Positions 30,605-41,348 of a stretch of 64,000 nucleotides of DNA are shown piece after piece. The notes under the pieces were generated by a model. That model saw nothing but the letters and a program-made list of their open reading frames with translations. It was not told where the DNA came from and did no database searches. Source of the DNA: Eukaryota sp. TZLM1-RC (lineage: Eukaryota > Metamonada: BaSk clade); contig JAUPSS010000007.1 of NCBI GenBank assembly GCA_040285825.1, forward strand, positions 1,140,501-1,204,500, read 5' to 3'. Position 1 is the stretch's first letter; each line of letters begins with the position of its first letter. The position numbers were made by a program, and so were the translations under genes.

Positions 30605-33289
30605 TTCGTGCCTTTACTGAAAATCTGCGTAAAGGATTATGGGATGTTACGCCTATTTGGAAATTTTTTCTGAAAAAAGATAAAAAACTTTTATCGAAAA
30701 AATCAAATTTTAAAAAAAATGTTTTTTCGAAAGAAAAATTAGTGAGAAAATTAGCTTTAAAAGGACGTTTTGGATCTGCAAAACAATGTTTATTTTCTTC
30801 TGATTTAGCTGAATGTAATGAAAGCACATTGTTCCAATTGAATCATCTTCATCCGGAAGAAAATTTTCATTGTACTAAACCAGATTCAGTTGATTATTGG
30901 CTGGAAAATCCTGTCAATGCTTCTGAGGTATTGAAACTGATTCAGCAAATGCCTACTGGAAAAGCTCCTGGGCCATCTTTGTTGAATTTTGACATGATCA
31001 AATCAGCTGTTGGACAGTGTCCTGAAATTGCCGACGATCTTGTTCATTTTTTCAACAATCTTCTTACGTTAAAAATTAAAGTCCCTTTTGAGATGACCAG
31101 TGCTCGCTTAATTGCCCTTAAAAAAAGTCAATCCAAAAATCCGTCCAATTGCAATTGGAGAATCATTTTCAAGAATTCTTGCGTCTCTTGTTTTCAATAG
31201 AATTGGAAAAAAAGCCAAGGAATTTTTCAGTCCGTTTCAATTTGGAATCAAGACAATTGATGGTGCTTCTTCTGCTGCTCTTTCGTCGGATGTGTTTTTT
31301 TAATTCTAGTGATTCTAATTACATCTTCAATTTAGATTTTAAGAATGCTTTCAATTCTGTATCTCGTTCTTCCATTTTACCTTTGCTGCAAAAAGCATTT
31401 TCCTGAAGTTGAGTCTTTTTTCTATTCATTTTATGGAAAATCATCCACATTGGTCTATGAAAATTTTGACCTGCTTTCGTCTTCAGGTGTTAAACAAGGT
31501 GATCCACTTGGTCCTTTTTTTCTTTTGTCTGGCAATTCATCCATTAATGTGCGAATTGAAAGAAAAGTTCCCAGAAATAGATATTGTAGCATATATGGAT
31601 GACATTTCTGTAATTGCTCCTATTACAATTCTGAAACAAATAGCAACTTTTATTCAACAGCGTTATGAAGATATTGGTCTCTCATTGAATATCTCCAAAT
31701 GTTTGATTATTGGCCATGAACCAATTGATTTTTTTCATTAATGATGTCAATGTCCCCTTTATCAATTATGATCAGTCTGGTTTTCGTTTTTTGGGTTGTT
31801 ATCTCGGAAATATTGATGAAGTCAAAAGCCAACTTTCGACTCTGTTGACTCAATTTGGAAATGAATTAGAATCAATAGAAAATTTAAATATTGAGAAACA
31901 TTTGAAATTCTTTTTCCTCAAAATCTGTTATTCTGGAAAATTTACTCATATTTTGAGATCAACATCACCATCAATTTCCTTGGAGTTCTGTCGCATTTTT
32001 AATGAACAAAGAACTAATTTTTTAGCAAAATTATTGGAAATTGATGCATCTCAGTTACGAAGCCACATTTTTTGTGGTACAAATTTTGGTGGTGTTGATT
32101 TTCATAAGTCAAGCTACCTTTGTAAAGCTGCTTTTATTGGAGGTGGAAAGAATTTTATTTATGAATTTGTGAATCGTTTTCCTGAAAAAAATTCATCTCA
32201 TTGAAAATTGTGGCAGCTCCTATCTTATTTCTTTGCAACAGGAAATTGAAACTCTTTCACCCAATATTTGGGCTAAATGTTTCCCCTCTGATATTGTGGA
32301 ACTTTCTTCAAGAAGCTTGCTCTCCTTACCATTGACTTTTGCAAAATTGCAGAAAAAAATTTTGAAAGTTTTAGAAAACTTGGATTATATTGTACGTCTT
32401 AGCTTGGCTAAGGAAAAAAATCCCGTTTTTGCAAACTTTTGATTGATCTTGAAGACAGTTGCTCAAGTTGCTTAATCTCCCAAATTCCCAACATTTACGG
32501 CCTTCTACTTAATGATCACCAATGGACCACTGCAATGAGATTGAGATGTTTTCTATGGCCTTGTTCATTGCCAAATGATTTAATTTGTCGCTGCAAGAGT
32601 GTTGTTACGCTTTCCCATATTTTTAAACTGTAAGTATTTCATAACTTATCGCTCACTTGTTCACGACTCAGTTCGTGATCAATTATATGCCATGTGCAAA
32701 AGTTTCAATATAGAGGCATTTATTGAGCCACTAGTACGTAAGCTGTCTTCAGATCAAACTGATGATTCCTTTGGTAAAAGAAGGGCAGATTTAGTAGCTC
32801 CAGGGATCGATGGTGTTCTCAATGTTGTAGACGTTGTCTCAGTGGATGTTTGCAAAAATTCTGCTGCTCGTTTAGTGTATTCCGCTGACTCGCCGTTATC
32901 TAACGCCGAAAAAAAGAAGATAAAAAAATATGAAGAACCTTTGGCACAGTTAGGTAGAGTGGAACATGTGAAATATCAGTTTGTGCCGTTTGCAATTTCT
33001 CTTTTTGGCAATATTGGACCTTCAGGCTTGCACTTTTTGGAAAATTTTAAAAAAGTGTTACTGAATAGGTCTGGTAAAACAATGAACTCCACTTTCTGGT
33101 TAAATAGAATTGTTTTTTGCATTTTCAAGTCTATTCCAACAATGATTTCAAAGGCACTTTTAGCTATTGGTGTAGAATATGAACGTAATGCTGTGAGTAG
33201 GTTCAGTTATAGTGACGCTTGTTTGGAGGATATTGAATTCTAGATGGTTATTTTTATCTCAATAAATATTCCAGTTCTTTAAAAAAAAA
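30605..33289 (+). mobile_element. Family E RLE retrotransposon, near complete
   Basis: Flanked by the 12-bp TSD aattctgtcaaa (30593-30604 and 33290-33301) with poly(A) at 33281-33290. Coding (30742-33243 in pieces): linker KLALKGRFGSAKQCLF, RT fingers, IGKKAKEFFSPFQFGIKTID, motif A LDFKNAFNS, motif B SSGVKQGDPLGP, YMDD (VAYMDDISVIAP), thumb, connector, knuckle CRCKSVVTLSHI..LNC, YRSLVHDSVRDQL, core RRADLVAPGIDG..NVVDVVSVDVC and terminus ACLEDIEF. At least ten single-base shifts break it, but almost all are in homopolymers and the second copy (41349-43424) has the alternative length each time. A consensus of the two would read much further. The N-terminal zinc finger is absent. Confidence 0.9.
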
Positions 33290-33301
33290 AATTCTGTCAA
33301 A

Positions 33302-33778
33302 AGAATCTGTTAAAGTTTCCGTTCGTTCTATTTAACCATCAGTGCAAAAGGTGCTAGAAAACAGTTTGAGCAAATGAAACAAACAGAGAAAATATAATTT
33401 TGTGCAAATTGAGAATAATATGCTTTGAGATCCACAATTGGGATTTAATGATAAGTTCTGAAAATAAATTGGACACTTAAACTTGTGTTGCTCAAGGTTC
33501 TTTCTTATTTTGCTTCTTTTGAAACAGCAAATGGGCTATTGGATCATTCTTTTTACTATTTTATTGTAATCTTATAATATTTATATATATATATATATTG
33601 AAAATATTTTCTTTTGGTAAAAATATGATGGATTGCGAAGATGCACAACTCTTTGAAACGAAAATTTAAGTCACATAGCACCGTAGAAATATTCTATGAA
33701 TTTGAATTTTTATATGCACTATTCTTTATTATGGCACATGCCAACTATAACTAGATTTTACTAGTCAGTAAAAATGAA
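33302..33778. other. AT-rich spacer downstream of the Fanzor gene
   Basis: 477 bases without a convincing ORF. It includes a TA dinucleotide run (33581-33598) and a small stem TTTTACT..AGTAAAA at ~33755-33773, just past the Fanzor stop codon. In known Fanzor and TnpB loci the guide (omega) RNA is encoded at or beyond the 3' end of the nuclease gene, so this is the place to look for one. I cannot delimit an RNA from sequence alone. Confidence 0.4.
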
Positions 33779-36126
33779 CTAAGTTCTAAGATAAACAGGC
33801 CTACCTTCTTCACCGGATAACCAGTGATCAAATACATTCAACATATTCAAACAAGCCATCTTGTTCCTATTCCAATACTTTGCCTTGACTGCTTCTCTAC
33901 TTTCTGACTTTTTACATCGTGCTTTTGCATCATTAATACACTGAGAACTTCTACATTCCAAAAGCCCATGAGGAGATTTGAACGGTGTTTTTTCAGCACT
34001 TTTAGGAATTGGATTCCTTGTTTTGATAGTTGTTTCAAACACTTTTTCAATGCAAGAGGGACACTTTGAAGAAGTATGGCTTTCATCAATTAGAACAGTT
34101 TGAAAACCTCGTCTAAGAAAACAACTTATCCATCTATTGGAAGGAGTTGGGGGACTATGTTTGAGATTACTGATTGGTTTACGACCCAAGTCCCCAATAC
34201 ACAATACCATTTTGTCTTTACCACCGAATGTTGTCAATAACTTGTTCACAATTCTTTCTTCAGTTTTTTGCCTATGGATATAACTTTGGATATTATGTAT
34301 CCTCCATAAGGGTAAACTATAAAATTGTTTCACTGCATTGTAGTGTTTACACTTGGCCAACATAAACTCTCTGAATTTGTGGTAATCAACAGTTTTTGAA
34401 TCATGATCACGTAACCACGAATTCCATTCCTGAATGGTCATTGTCTGGTCTTCACTATTACCATTATTTTGTCTAACACAAAATTGTAACACTTGTTCGT
34501 GTTTTCTATTGAGACGTGACCATTCACCATATGTTAGCCTCATCCATTCATATTTTTTCAGTGGATTTGAATTGGATTCTTCCGACTGTGCTCCAAATTG
34601 AATTAAATCTCTCTTTCCAAGATCACCAAAAACCACATTTTGATCACTATAATCTCCAGGATCAAGGTGATCAAAATAAGAGACTGATACCTTGGCAATA
34701 TTTGAATCAGGTTTAAAGGTTAATCCTGCGAGATCTTCTCTCACAAACTGAAAACAAATACTTATACCATTGGTTACTGCGTAATTATTGAATTTGAAAC
34801 CATTTTTTTGAAAGATTTGTTATTAGTGTTGAACCATCTGTTCCAATAAGAATTCTGTTGATTGTGAGTTAGACTACCAATATCAGACATACACATATAA
34901 TTTTGGACTTGTTTAAATCGAGGTTTACCATCTAAATTACCCATAGCATTTTTCCCAATACCCCACAATGTTCGCGTGTCTATTGGAAAGTATCCAGGTT
35001 TACTACCCATATTAAGTGGAATGACATTAAACAATTTTGCTTCAATTCCTTCTAAATATTGAATTATTTGAAATGATGGTTTCAGAAAATGTAAAGGATA
35101 CTTTTCAAGGGTATATTGCAGTATTTTAACTTGTACATTTTCTGTTCCATTGCCCTCATTAATTTGGATAATATTTGGGAAAATTATAGACAACCAGTGC
35201 TCCAATAATAATGTAACACCTTCTTCAATCAAATAATTTGTGGTTTCAAACACAACATCGGTTGTAGAATCATCAAAATATTTAATAACTTCTTGTAAAA
35301 AATATACATTAGATGGGTGATCAGAATTTCCAAAATTTTGCAAGTAATTAATTAACTCATTTCGCTCCCCACCAGTCATAAAATCCTTCACAATTTTCAA
35401 ACGAAATCTTAAGAAACTGAGAAATCTTTGGCGTTGCATATAATTCACATGTTGCAAACTATCTGGAAGAACTTCTGTCCAATTTTCCTTCATTAGATCT
35501 TCCAAATCTTTTTTTCCCATTATATGATTAATGAACCTTTTGATATATAAATGATAATTTCTTTTGATATTCAGTTCAAAAGCAGGCCACATTTCATATT
35601 GACTCATGTATTCAAATGATCTATTTACATGGTTATAATCTAGTCTAGGCATATGGCAAATTGATGAAGTGTCGGTGTATTCAGTAACACAATGGCGATA
35701 CCCAGGGAATTCAGAGTTGTTGTCATAAGTTCCTAACCCAAATATAAAGTTGTTCAAATCATCACTTAACGTTGGTATTGGTTTATCGAATGCTAATTTA
35801 AGCTGATGCTCCTTTGAAGATAATTTTTTCAAACATATCATTGTGTGATAGAATAGTTTGTAGTCAAAATTTGTCAAATCTTTGTTCTTCATGAATTTGA
35901 CTAAAAGATGCTGTTTGACACAAAATGAAGTTTGTTGTCTTACAGCAGTCATTACCTCAGATGCTATAAGTAACTCTTCTTGTAATTCTCTATACCTTGC
36001 TGTAGATGAAACAGAGGTCTTTACTGTAGACCATGACTGATTTATTATTTTATCCCTTTGGAATAGAATAAACAATTTGAAAACAAGAATTGCATCCTGA
36101 AGACAATAAGATCCTAATGTTCTCAA
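33779..36126 (-). CDS. Fanzor-type protein (eukaryotic TnpB homologue), one frameshift
   Basis: Two minus-strand frames, 36126-34774 (450 codons) and 34744-33779 (321 codons), overlap. The second is open upstream through NNYAVTNGISICFQFVRED, a TnpB/Fanzor-like strand motif, and meets the first at an A7 run (34803-34809). A one-base length change there joins them into ~780 residues. Visible features: LFNVIPLNMGSKPGYFPIDT before the nuclease core; RuvC-I-like VVFGDLGKRDL; VLCIGDLGRKPISNL; then DESHTSSKCPSC...LECRSSQC, the Glu plus four-Cys zinc finger of Fanzors; and the RuvC-III position WNRNKMACLN, where an Asp (RD) is expected. Family members are RNA-guided DNA nucleases. This copy may be catalytically dead (D to N). 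No ATG opens the first frame (first ATG ~35955), so the start is unresolved. The long N-terminus favours the Fanzor1 type. Confidence 0.8.
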
Positions 36127-36355
36127 TGCCTTATTTGAATAGAGGCTATCAACAGGTAATAAATTTTTATTAATTTCGCTATTTGGCGAAGTTTGGATCT
36201 AGATGAGTTGCTGATGTGGTTTTCATCAAGAAACAATTCAGTCAGAGTGGAATTCCTCTCCAGAGCACAGGCGAGAGCACTAGCGCCTTCATTGGCAATG
36301 TTGTTGTAAAGAAGATTCAATACAGCCAGAGTGGAATTGCTCTCCAGAGCACAAT
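36127..36355 (-). pseudogene. Leucine-rich-repeat gene remnant (RNI/NLR-type), 3' end
   Basis: The minus strand encodes LNLLYNNIANEGASALACAL then LTELFLDENHISNSSRSKLR, the ribonuclease-inhibitor style repeat with Asn-Ile-Ala-Asn-Glu-Gly spacing. About two repeats remain. The frame ends ~36126 overlapping the first Fanzor frame in another phase. The upstream end is cut at 36355, where family A sequence begins. It is a host gene fragment broken by transposons. Confidence 0.7.
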
Positions 36356-36381
36356 TTCAATTTTGTCAATTTTGTCAGAAA

Positions 36382-39300
36382 TTTTAAAACATTAATTTAT
36401 TGAATTTGCACACTTGATTAAATTAAATCATAACTAATGGGACGACTATCATTAAACCAAGATTTCCTCTACAAAATCTTGATTTGCTTGCTGTCTAGCT
36501 AAAGCTTCTCTAATTCGATTGAAAAACCGCGGTAATCTATTAATAATGGCAAATTGAATCCGTGAACGCCATAAAAAAATATCAAATCTTTTCATTGTTT
36601 TTTCTTTAACCATTTTTTGGAAGTCATCCAAAAACGTTTCTGCTTCAACTGATAATCTTCCATTTATCGAAAATGGAAAAGCAATAAAAACCAGCTGTGT
36701 ATTTCTATCGATATTTGCATCTTCAATTTCTTTATCATATTTTCTATGTTTTTCTTTTGCTTTAAAATCCAGAGCAGCCACAGGATTAAGTTTCCTTCTG
36801 TGAACCAAAGTATCGTTTGCAACATTACATGAGACAAAGTCAACAATAGCTTCAGAATTATCAATCCAATCACAGTATACATCACCTCTATCATCAGAAC
36901 CAAAATTATTCAGAGAAAGTGTTTCTTTCAGCAGGGGCTCTTTGATACACGATATCCTTGCAGTTTGTGCCATATTGAAAACAGTGTCTCTAACAGCATC
37001 ATGTAATGAAGAACGATAAGTTATCAATTTAGAGCAATTTAGAGCATGGTGCAAAGTGAGTTGAGGTGAATTCGAACAAATACATTTTTCTTTTGATAAT
37101 AATTGGTTAATGGGGATGTTCAAATATAATCTCATTTTTGTTACAAATGCTTCATTAGTAGCACACAATCCAAATCTTCGTGGTACAATGGTTACAAAAA
37201 GTGAAGAATCTGACACCTTGTTTTCACAAACACCCTTTTCCAATAACAATGAGTGAAGATCTTGATTTAAAACAGCCGAGCTGCAAATATTATTATAAAG
37301 ATCTTTTTCATACATTCCAGTCAATCTTTTCTGTAATGTTCGAAGAGTGTACTTCAAATTTAAAACATTTTTTTCTGGAATATTGCCATTGAATGATTGG
37401 GGAAAACATCGACCCCATTTTTCTACATCAATTCTTGAAATTTCTTCATTTAATGCAAAAACAGTGGAACTTTGCGTTGTCATCAATAAATCTTCCCAAT
37501 CTGCAAATCTTTCGGAGAACTCAAAGATTGCATTTCTGCATCCACCAACAAAAGCACACGAGGTAAGAATAGAAGCCTTCGTCCACCCAGAAATTGAGTT
37601 CAACTTTTCAAACAATTTTTTGGTAATTTCATCATTATTTCCTAAAAACGAACCCAAATGACGAATAGCATCAATTGAATATAATTTGGCTTGAATTTCA
37701 ATATCATCAATTATTGTGGAAACTGGAGAATTCGATAACAAAACACATTTAAGTAAATTAAGTCGGAGACCAATTTTGGTAAATAATTCTGTAAAACATA
37801 CAGTTGCTTTTTTCACAATATTTAATTCACCAATAAGCACAACATCATCCATATATGCAATCATTTTTAGTGAAGGAAACATCTCTTGAATTTGCAGTAG
37901 AATAGGATGAATGGCCAAACAAAACAAAAGAGGTCCTAACGGATCTCCTTGCTTTACGCCACTTGATGAAATCAAAATGTTGTTACCAAAATGTAAATTA
38001 GAATATGTGCAATAAGTTGATTGAAAATATGGTATTAATTCCGGCATATATTGCAATAGAGCACCATGGATACTGCGACGACTTAGTGAATTGAAAGCAT
38101 TACTAAAATCCAATGACATGCAAACATTGAATTCATTTTGACGAAATAAGACATCAGTAGCAAAAATCGCTGAAGAGACTCCATCTGTAGTATTTATACC
38201 ATATTGAAAGGGTAATAAAATCTTTTTAGCTTTTTCATTGAACCTGCTTAAGCAACACGCAGAAAAAATATTGTGTAAGCTCTCAGAGACTGCAATAGGA
38301 CGAACATCCATTTTTGAATTTTTGACAAGTGCAGTCAAACGAGAACTTCTTAATTCTTCTGGGTATTTGCGTTGACCAGATAATATTTGGTTGAAAAATT
38401 TAGTCAATAAACCAAGGCAATCTTCTGAAGAAATAATCGCGGCTTTTACATGATCAATAGTAATACCAGAAAGTCCGGCAGACTTACCACGAGGTCTCTT
38501 TTTGATAATCGAAAAAACCTCTGATGGCATCAATGGATAATTTTCCCAGTATGTGCCGTAAAAATTTTGATCCATTATAGGGTCTTCATAAGGATGAAGA
38601 ATTTTCAGTTTTTCTATTGTATTTTTATTGTTCGGTGCTTTAACTCCGGGACGTAAAGCTGACAAAGCCTTGGACCATTTGTTGTCAAAGCATTTGTCTT
38701 CAAAAATTTTACTTAATTTCTCGGATGACTGATTTCTCGGTGCTATATTAGTTAAATCTTCGGAAATATTAACGAAATTTTGTTCAAAAGGAGGACAAAA
38801 AGAACCAAAAAATTCCCAAATAATATTGATAGCATACTTTCCTTTACATAATTGATCCAAAAATCTTTGAAAAACGAAAGCAAATTCATTGCATTTGGTC
38901 GGATGAATTTCTTGAGGTATTCTTATAGGAGGATGGTAGTTATCAACTATGCGGCATTTCAAGCAGCGATCAGAAGTTTTTCCTTTTGCATTTTTTCTAA
39001 AAGAAATACCACAAGTGTTGCAAGTTTTGTGCTTCAATCGATTGCTAACTGGTTTTGCAACAACTTGTGGAGCATTATTTATGGGTTCTACCTTAGACTC
39101 TTTCGTTCTAATAAATTTTCTTTTACATTTTGTTTCAGAATTTGCCGCATCATTTTTTCCAACATTGGGGCATGTTCGAGCATTATGTCCCTGTTGTCGA
39201 CACTTTGAGCATCTGTAGGAGCGAGGCTTTGTTTTTGAACAAACTTTGTTTTCATCGTGATTGTCTAAAAATTCTGGATCAGAATTTTTTTTGTCCAAAA

Positions 39301-39483
39301 ATGAAGAGAGAAGAGGTTGAGGAGGAGAGGTGGAAAGGACGTCTTGAGCATCTTGTTGACTATCGTTCTTTCTTTTGACTCCATTAGAATCAGAAATTGA
39401 TTCAGGCATCAACAAGAAAGAATAGAAGCAATGATCTCGGTTCAGCCAGGTTTTAAGTTAAATGGTTATATGTAGAGGAAGAA
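36382..39483 (-). mobile_element. Family A element, 5'-complete, single ORF
   Basis: It spans from the shared family A 5' end (39483) to the 3' region ending near caatttattgaattt. The left boundary holds a duplicated snippet of internal A sequence (caattttgtcagaaat at ~36366-36381) rather than a plain poly(A). No clear TSD is visible, because its neighbours are an LRR remnant and family B. It is the longest uninterrupted retroelement frame of the RLE type in the window. Confidence 0.8.
36452..39409 (-). CDS. Family A RLE retrotransposon protein (zinc finger-RT-RLE), 985 aa
   Basis: The start is the ATG at 39409, and the frame is unbroken to 36452. Rough residues: CCHC knuckle 67-81, second Cys cluster 130-152, RT fingers ~310-430 (RPIAVSESL), motif A LDFSNAF ~433-439, motif B SSGVKQGDPLGP ~482-493, YMDD 519-522, HLGSFLGN ~585. 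Then the knuckle CICSNSPQLTLHHALNC (~776-792), SSLHDAVRD, and endonuclease core DRGDVYCDWI..IVDFVSC (~840-861). It should reverse transcribe its RNA at a nicked target. About 79 thumb codons present in the copy at 23926-25417 are missing between LNSIS and GWTKAS, in frame. The frame is therefore intact while the enzyme is probably defective. Confidence 0.9.
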   Translation of the reverse strand: MPESISDSNGVKRKNDSQQDAQDVLSTSPPQPLLSSFLDKKNSDPEFLDNHDENKVCSKTKPRSYRCSKCRQQGHNARTCPNVGKNDAANSETKCKRKFIRTKESKVEPINNAPQVVAKPVSNRLKHKTCNTCGISFRKNAKGKTSDRCLKCRIVDNYHPPIRIPQEIHPTKCNEFAFVFQRFLDQLCKGKYAINIIWEFFGSFCPPFEQNFVNISEDLTNIAPRNQSSEKLSKIFEDKCFDNKWSKALSALRPGVKAPNNKNTIEKLKILHPYEDPIMDQNFYGTYWENYPLMPSEVFSIIKKRPRGKSAGLSGITIDHVKAAIISSEDCLGLLTKFFNQILSGQRKYPEELRSSRLTALVKNSKMDVRPIAVSESLHNIFSACCLSRFNEKAKKILLPFQYGINTTDGVSSAIFATDVLFRQNEFNVCMSLDFSNAFNSLSRRSIHGALLQYMPELIPYFQSTYCTYSNLHFGNNILISSSGVKQGDPLGPLLFCLAIHPILLQIQEMFPSLKMIAYMDDVVLIGELNIVKKATVCFTELFTKIGLRLNLLKCVLLSNSPVSTIIDDIEIQAKLYSIDAIRHLGSFLGNNDEITKKLFEKLNSISGWTKASILTSCAFVGGCRNAIFEFSERFADWEDLLMTTQSSTVFALNEEISRIDVEKWGRCFPQSFNGNIPEKNVLNLKYTLRTLQKRLTGMYEKDLYNNICSSAVLNQDLHSLLLEKGVCENKVSDSSLFVTIVPRRFGLCATNEAFVTKMRLYLNIPINQLLSKEKCICSNSPQLTLHHALNCSKLITYRSSLHDAVRDTVFNMAQTARISCIKEPLLKETLSLNNFGSDDRGDVYCDWIDNSEAIVDFVSCNVANDTLVHRRKLNPVAALDFKAKEKHRKYDKEIEDANIDRNTQLVFIAFPFSINGRLSVEAETFLDDFQKMVKEKTMKRFDIFLWRSRIQFAIINRLPRFFNRIREALARQQANQDFVEEILV

Positions 39484-39788
39484 GAAAAGCCTATAAATCA
39501 ACATCTAAAAAATCCATCTCTCCCAGAACAAAAACACCAGATGCAACTCTCTCATAGTGAGATCCAAGAGAAAGCAAAGCATCAGAAACCATCTTCAACA
39601 TCCCCTTAAAAATAGAAAACACAATTCTATTTTGCCAAAACAATCTGTTGAAATTTTTGCCAGTTCTTCTCTTTACAATCAATTCAAAATCATCCAAAAA
39701 ACGTAAAGCAGTTGGTGCAAGTGAACCAAAAAGGGAAAATACAAATGGATACAAATTGTATTTTGCATGCTGTAGACTGGCCAATTTT
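39484..39788 (-). pseudogene. Family B C-terminal fragment
   Basis: The minus strand carries the B C-terminus from LASLQHAKYNLYPFVFSLFG to GEMDFLDVDL with a short 3' UTR. It is cut at 39788 by the poly(T) (minus-strand poly(A)) of a family C element. The matching B sequence beyond that site is not next to it, so the outer copy was rearranged afterwards. Confidence 0.8.
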
Positions 39789-40908
39789 TTTTTGAAAAAT
39801 TTTAATTTATTATTAAACTACAGTCTAAAAGTCAATATCTTCAAAACAAGCTTCCACACCATCAAACCTCACAACAGCAATTTCTTCGTAATGTGCACTG
39901 ACAGACATCAAAGCTTTCGAAATCATTTTAGGAATTGATTTGAAAATAGTAAAAACAATACGATTTAGCCACAAGCGACGATCAAAACGCTTATTCATTC
40001 TTCTTTTCACAAGATTTTCAAAATCATCAATAAAATTCATAGCAGTTTTTCCAAGACGACCATACAACGATATAGCAAATGGGCAAATTTGGTAATCTAC
40101 ATGGCGAACATGTTTCAATTCTTTTAAAGGATTTGCATACTTTTTCCGTTTGTACAATTCGGAGTCATCAAGGGGGGATACTTCGGATTGAGCATTTTTC
40201 AAGGCATTTTTCTTGCAAACATCCACTGTTACGACATCAACAACATTCATGACATCATCAAACGAGGGCACAACAACATCAGCACGTCGTTTTCCATATT
40301 CTGAATCTCTTACGCTTTCATTTATATCAAGAGACCTCAACAAAGGTTCTACAAAAGATTCAATATGATAGGAATTACACATTGCATGGATTTGATCTCT
40401 GACTGCATCATGCAACGTAGAACGATAGGAAATAAATCTATTACAATTAAATAAATGTAATAATGTCAAACCAGCTCCACATTTGCAAAACGAATCATTG
40501 GACAAATTACAAGGCCATAAATAACAACGCATTCACATAGCAGCGGTCCATTGGTCGTCATTCAAAAATAGGCCATAAATCTGGGGAATTTGATTTATCA
40601 AAACTGCAGATGAACTGTCCTTCAAATCAAAAGATTGGCAAAAGCAGGATTTTCTTTCTTAGCCGTGCTAAGTCGAACAATAAAATCCTTGCTTTCAAAT
40701 TTTTTCAAAAGATGTCGTTGGAGCTTTTTCAACGCAAATTTTAATGAATACAAACTTCTGTCTGGAATTTCTTGAATGGATATGGGGAAACATGATTGCC
40801 ATAAGTCGGGAGATAAACTGGAAATTTCTTCTCTTAAGTTATCGAGGAATAGGCTATTTGTAGTTTAAGAAGATTTTCGGCAAAAGGATATCTTCTGGAG
40901 AATTCAAA
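39789..40908 (-). pseudogene. Family C element 3' part
   Basis: The 3' poly(A) is at 39788-39797 (forward T run). Frame 39825-40532 holds the RLE domain complete to EACFEDIDF, with core RRADVVVPSFDDVMNVVDVV. Upstream, AGA has become TGA next to MRCYLWP, and the connector is frameshifted (loss of 8 bases near 40628). It ends at 40908 within the EFS codons. The part from 40177 rightward is the start of the triplicated block. Confidence 0.83.
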
Positions 40909-41338
40909 TACAATTGAACCGTTAGTACGTAAGCTATCTCCAGATCAAACTGACGAGTCCTTTGGTAAAAGAAGGGCAGCTTCAGTAGCTCCAGGGATCG
41001 ATGGTGTTCTCAACGTTGTGTATGCTGTAAAATAATTTTTCAATGTAGAATTTGAGAAAAGGTGATTTTTAAGTGTTAACAATTGCGTTTGAATAAAAAA
41101 GTATTAAATAAAAAATTGTTTCATTTCTCAGATTCCAAATGTTTACGTTCTATTGTTAAATAACCATCAATGGACAACTTCCTTAAAAATGAGGTGTTTT
41201 CTGTGGCCATACAATGTGCCAAATGATTTCATTTATCGTTGTGGTCAGCTCATTAATTTGAATCGTTTATTTAATTGCAAATTTTATATATTATTTATTT
41301 TCTACGAAGAAACAAAACAAAACAAAACAAAACAAACT
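40909..41338 (+). pseudogene. Relic of E-like and related RLE element (block copy 1)
   Basis: 40909-41030 encodes VRKLSPDQTDESFGKRRA and APGIDGVLNVV, a diverged family E endonuclease core ending in a premature stop. 41130-41300 encodes LLNNHQWTTSLKMRCFLWPY, VPNDFIYRCGQLINLNRLFNC, a decayed knuckle region of another RLE family. A short AAAAC microsatellite ends the piece. Equivalent relics are at 45632-45964 plus 46637-46720, and at 48928-49258 plus 49931-50014. Confidence 0.65.
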
Positions 41339-41348
41339 AAAACACATA

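Noticed and set aside
33575-33600. TATA-rich stretch as a promoter
   Set aside because: It is a simple TA repeat on the 3' side of the Fanzor gene with no gene starting beside it. It is more likely a microsatellite.
33779-34744. Plain zinc-finger protein or bacterial TnpB contamination
   Set aside because: The pre-core FPIDT region, long N-terminus and Glu-TSSKC arrangement fit Fanzor better than a generic zinc finger. Base composition is like the surrounding eukaryotic sequence.
41310-41340. AAAAC repeat as a poly(A) tail of an element
   Set aside because: It is a regular pentamer microsatellite present in all three block copies, and the real E tail lies at 43420-43428.
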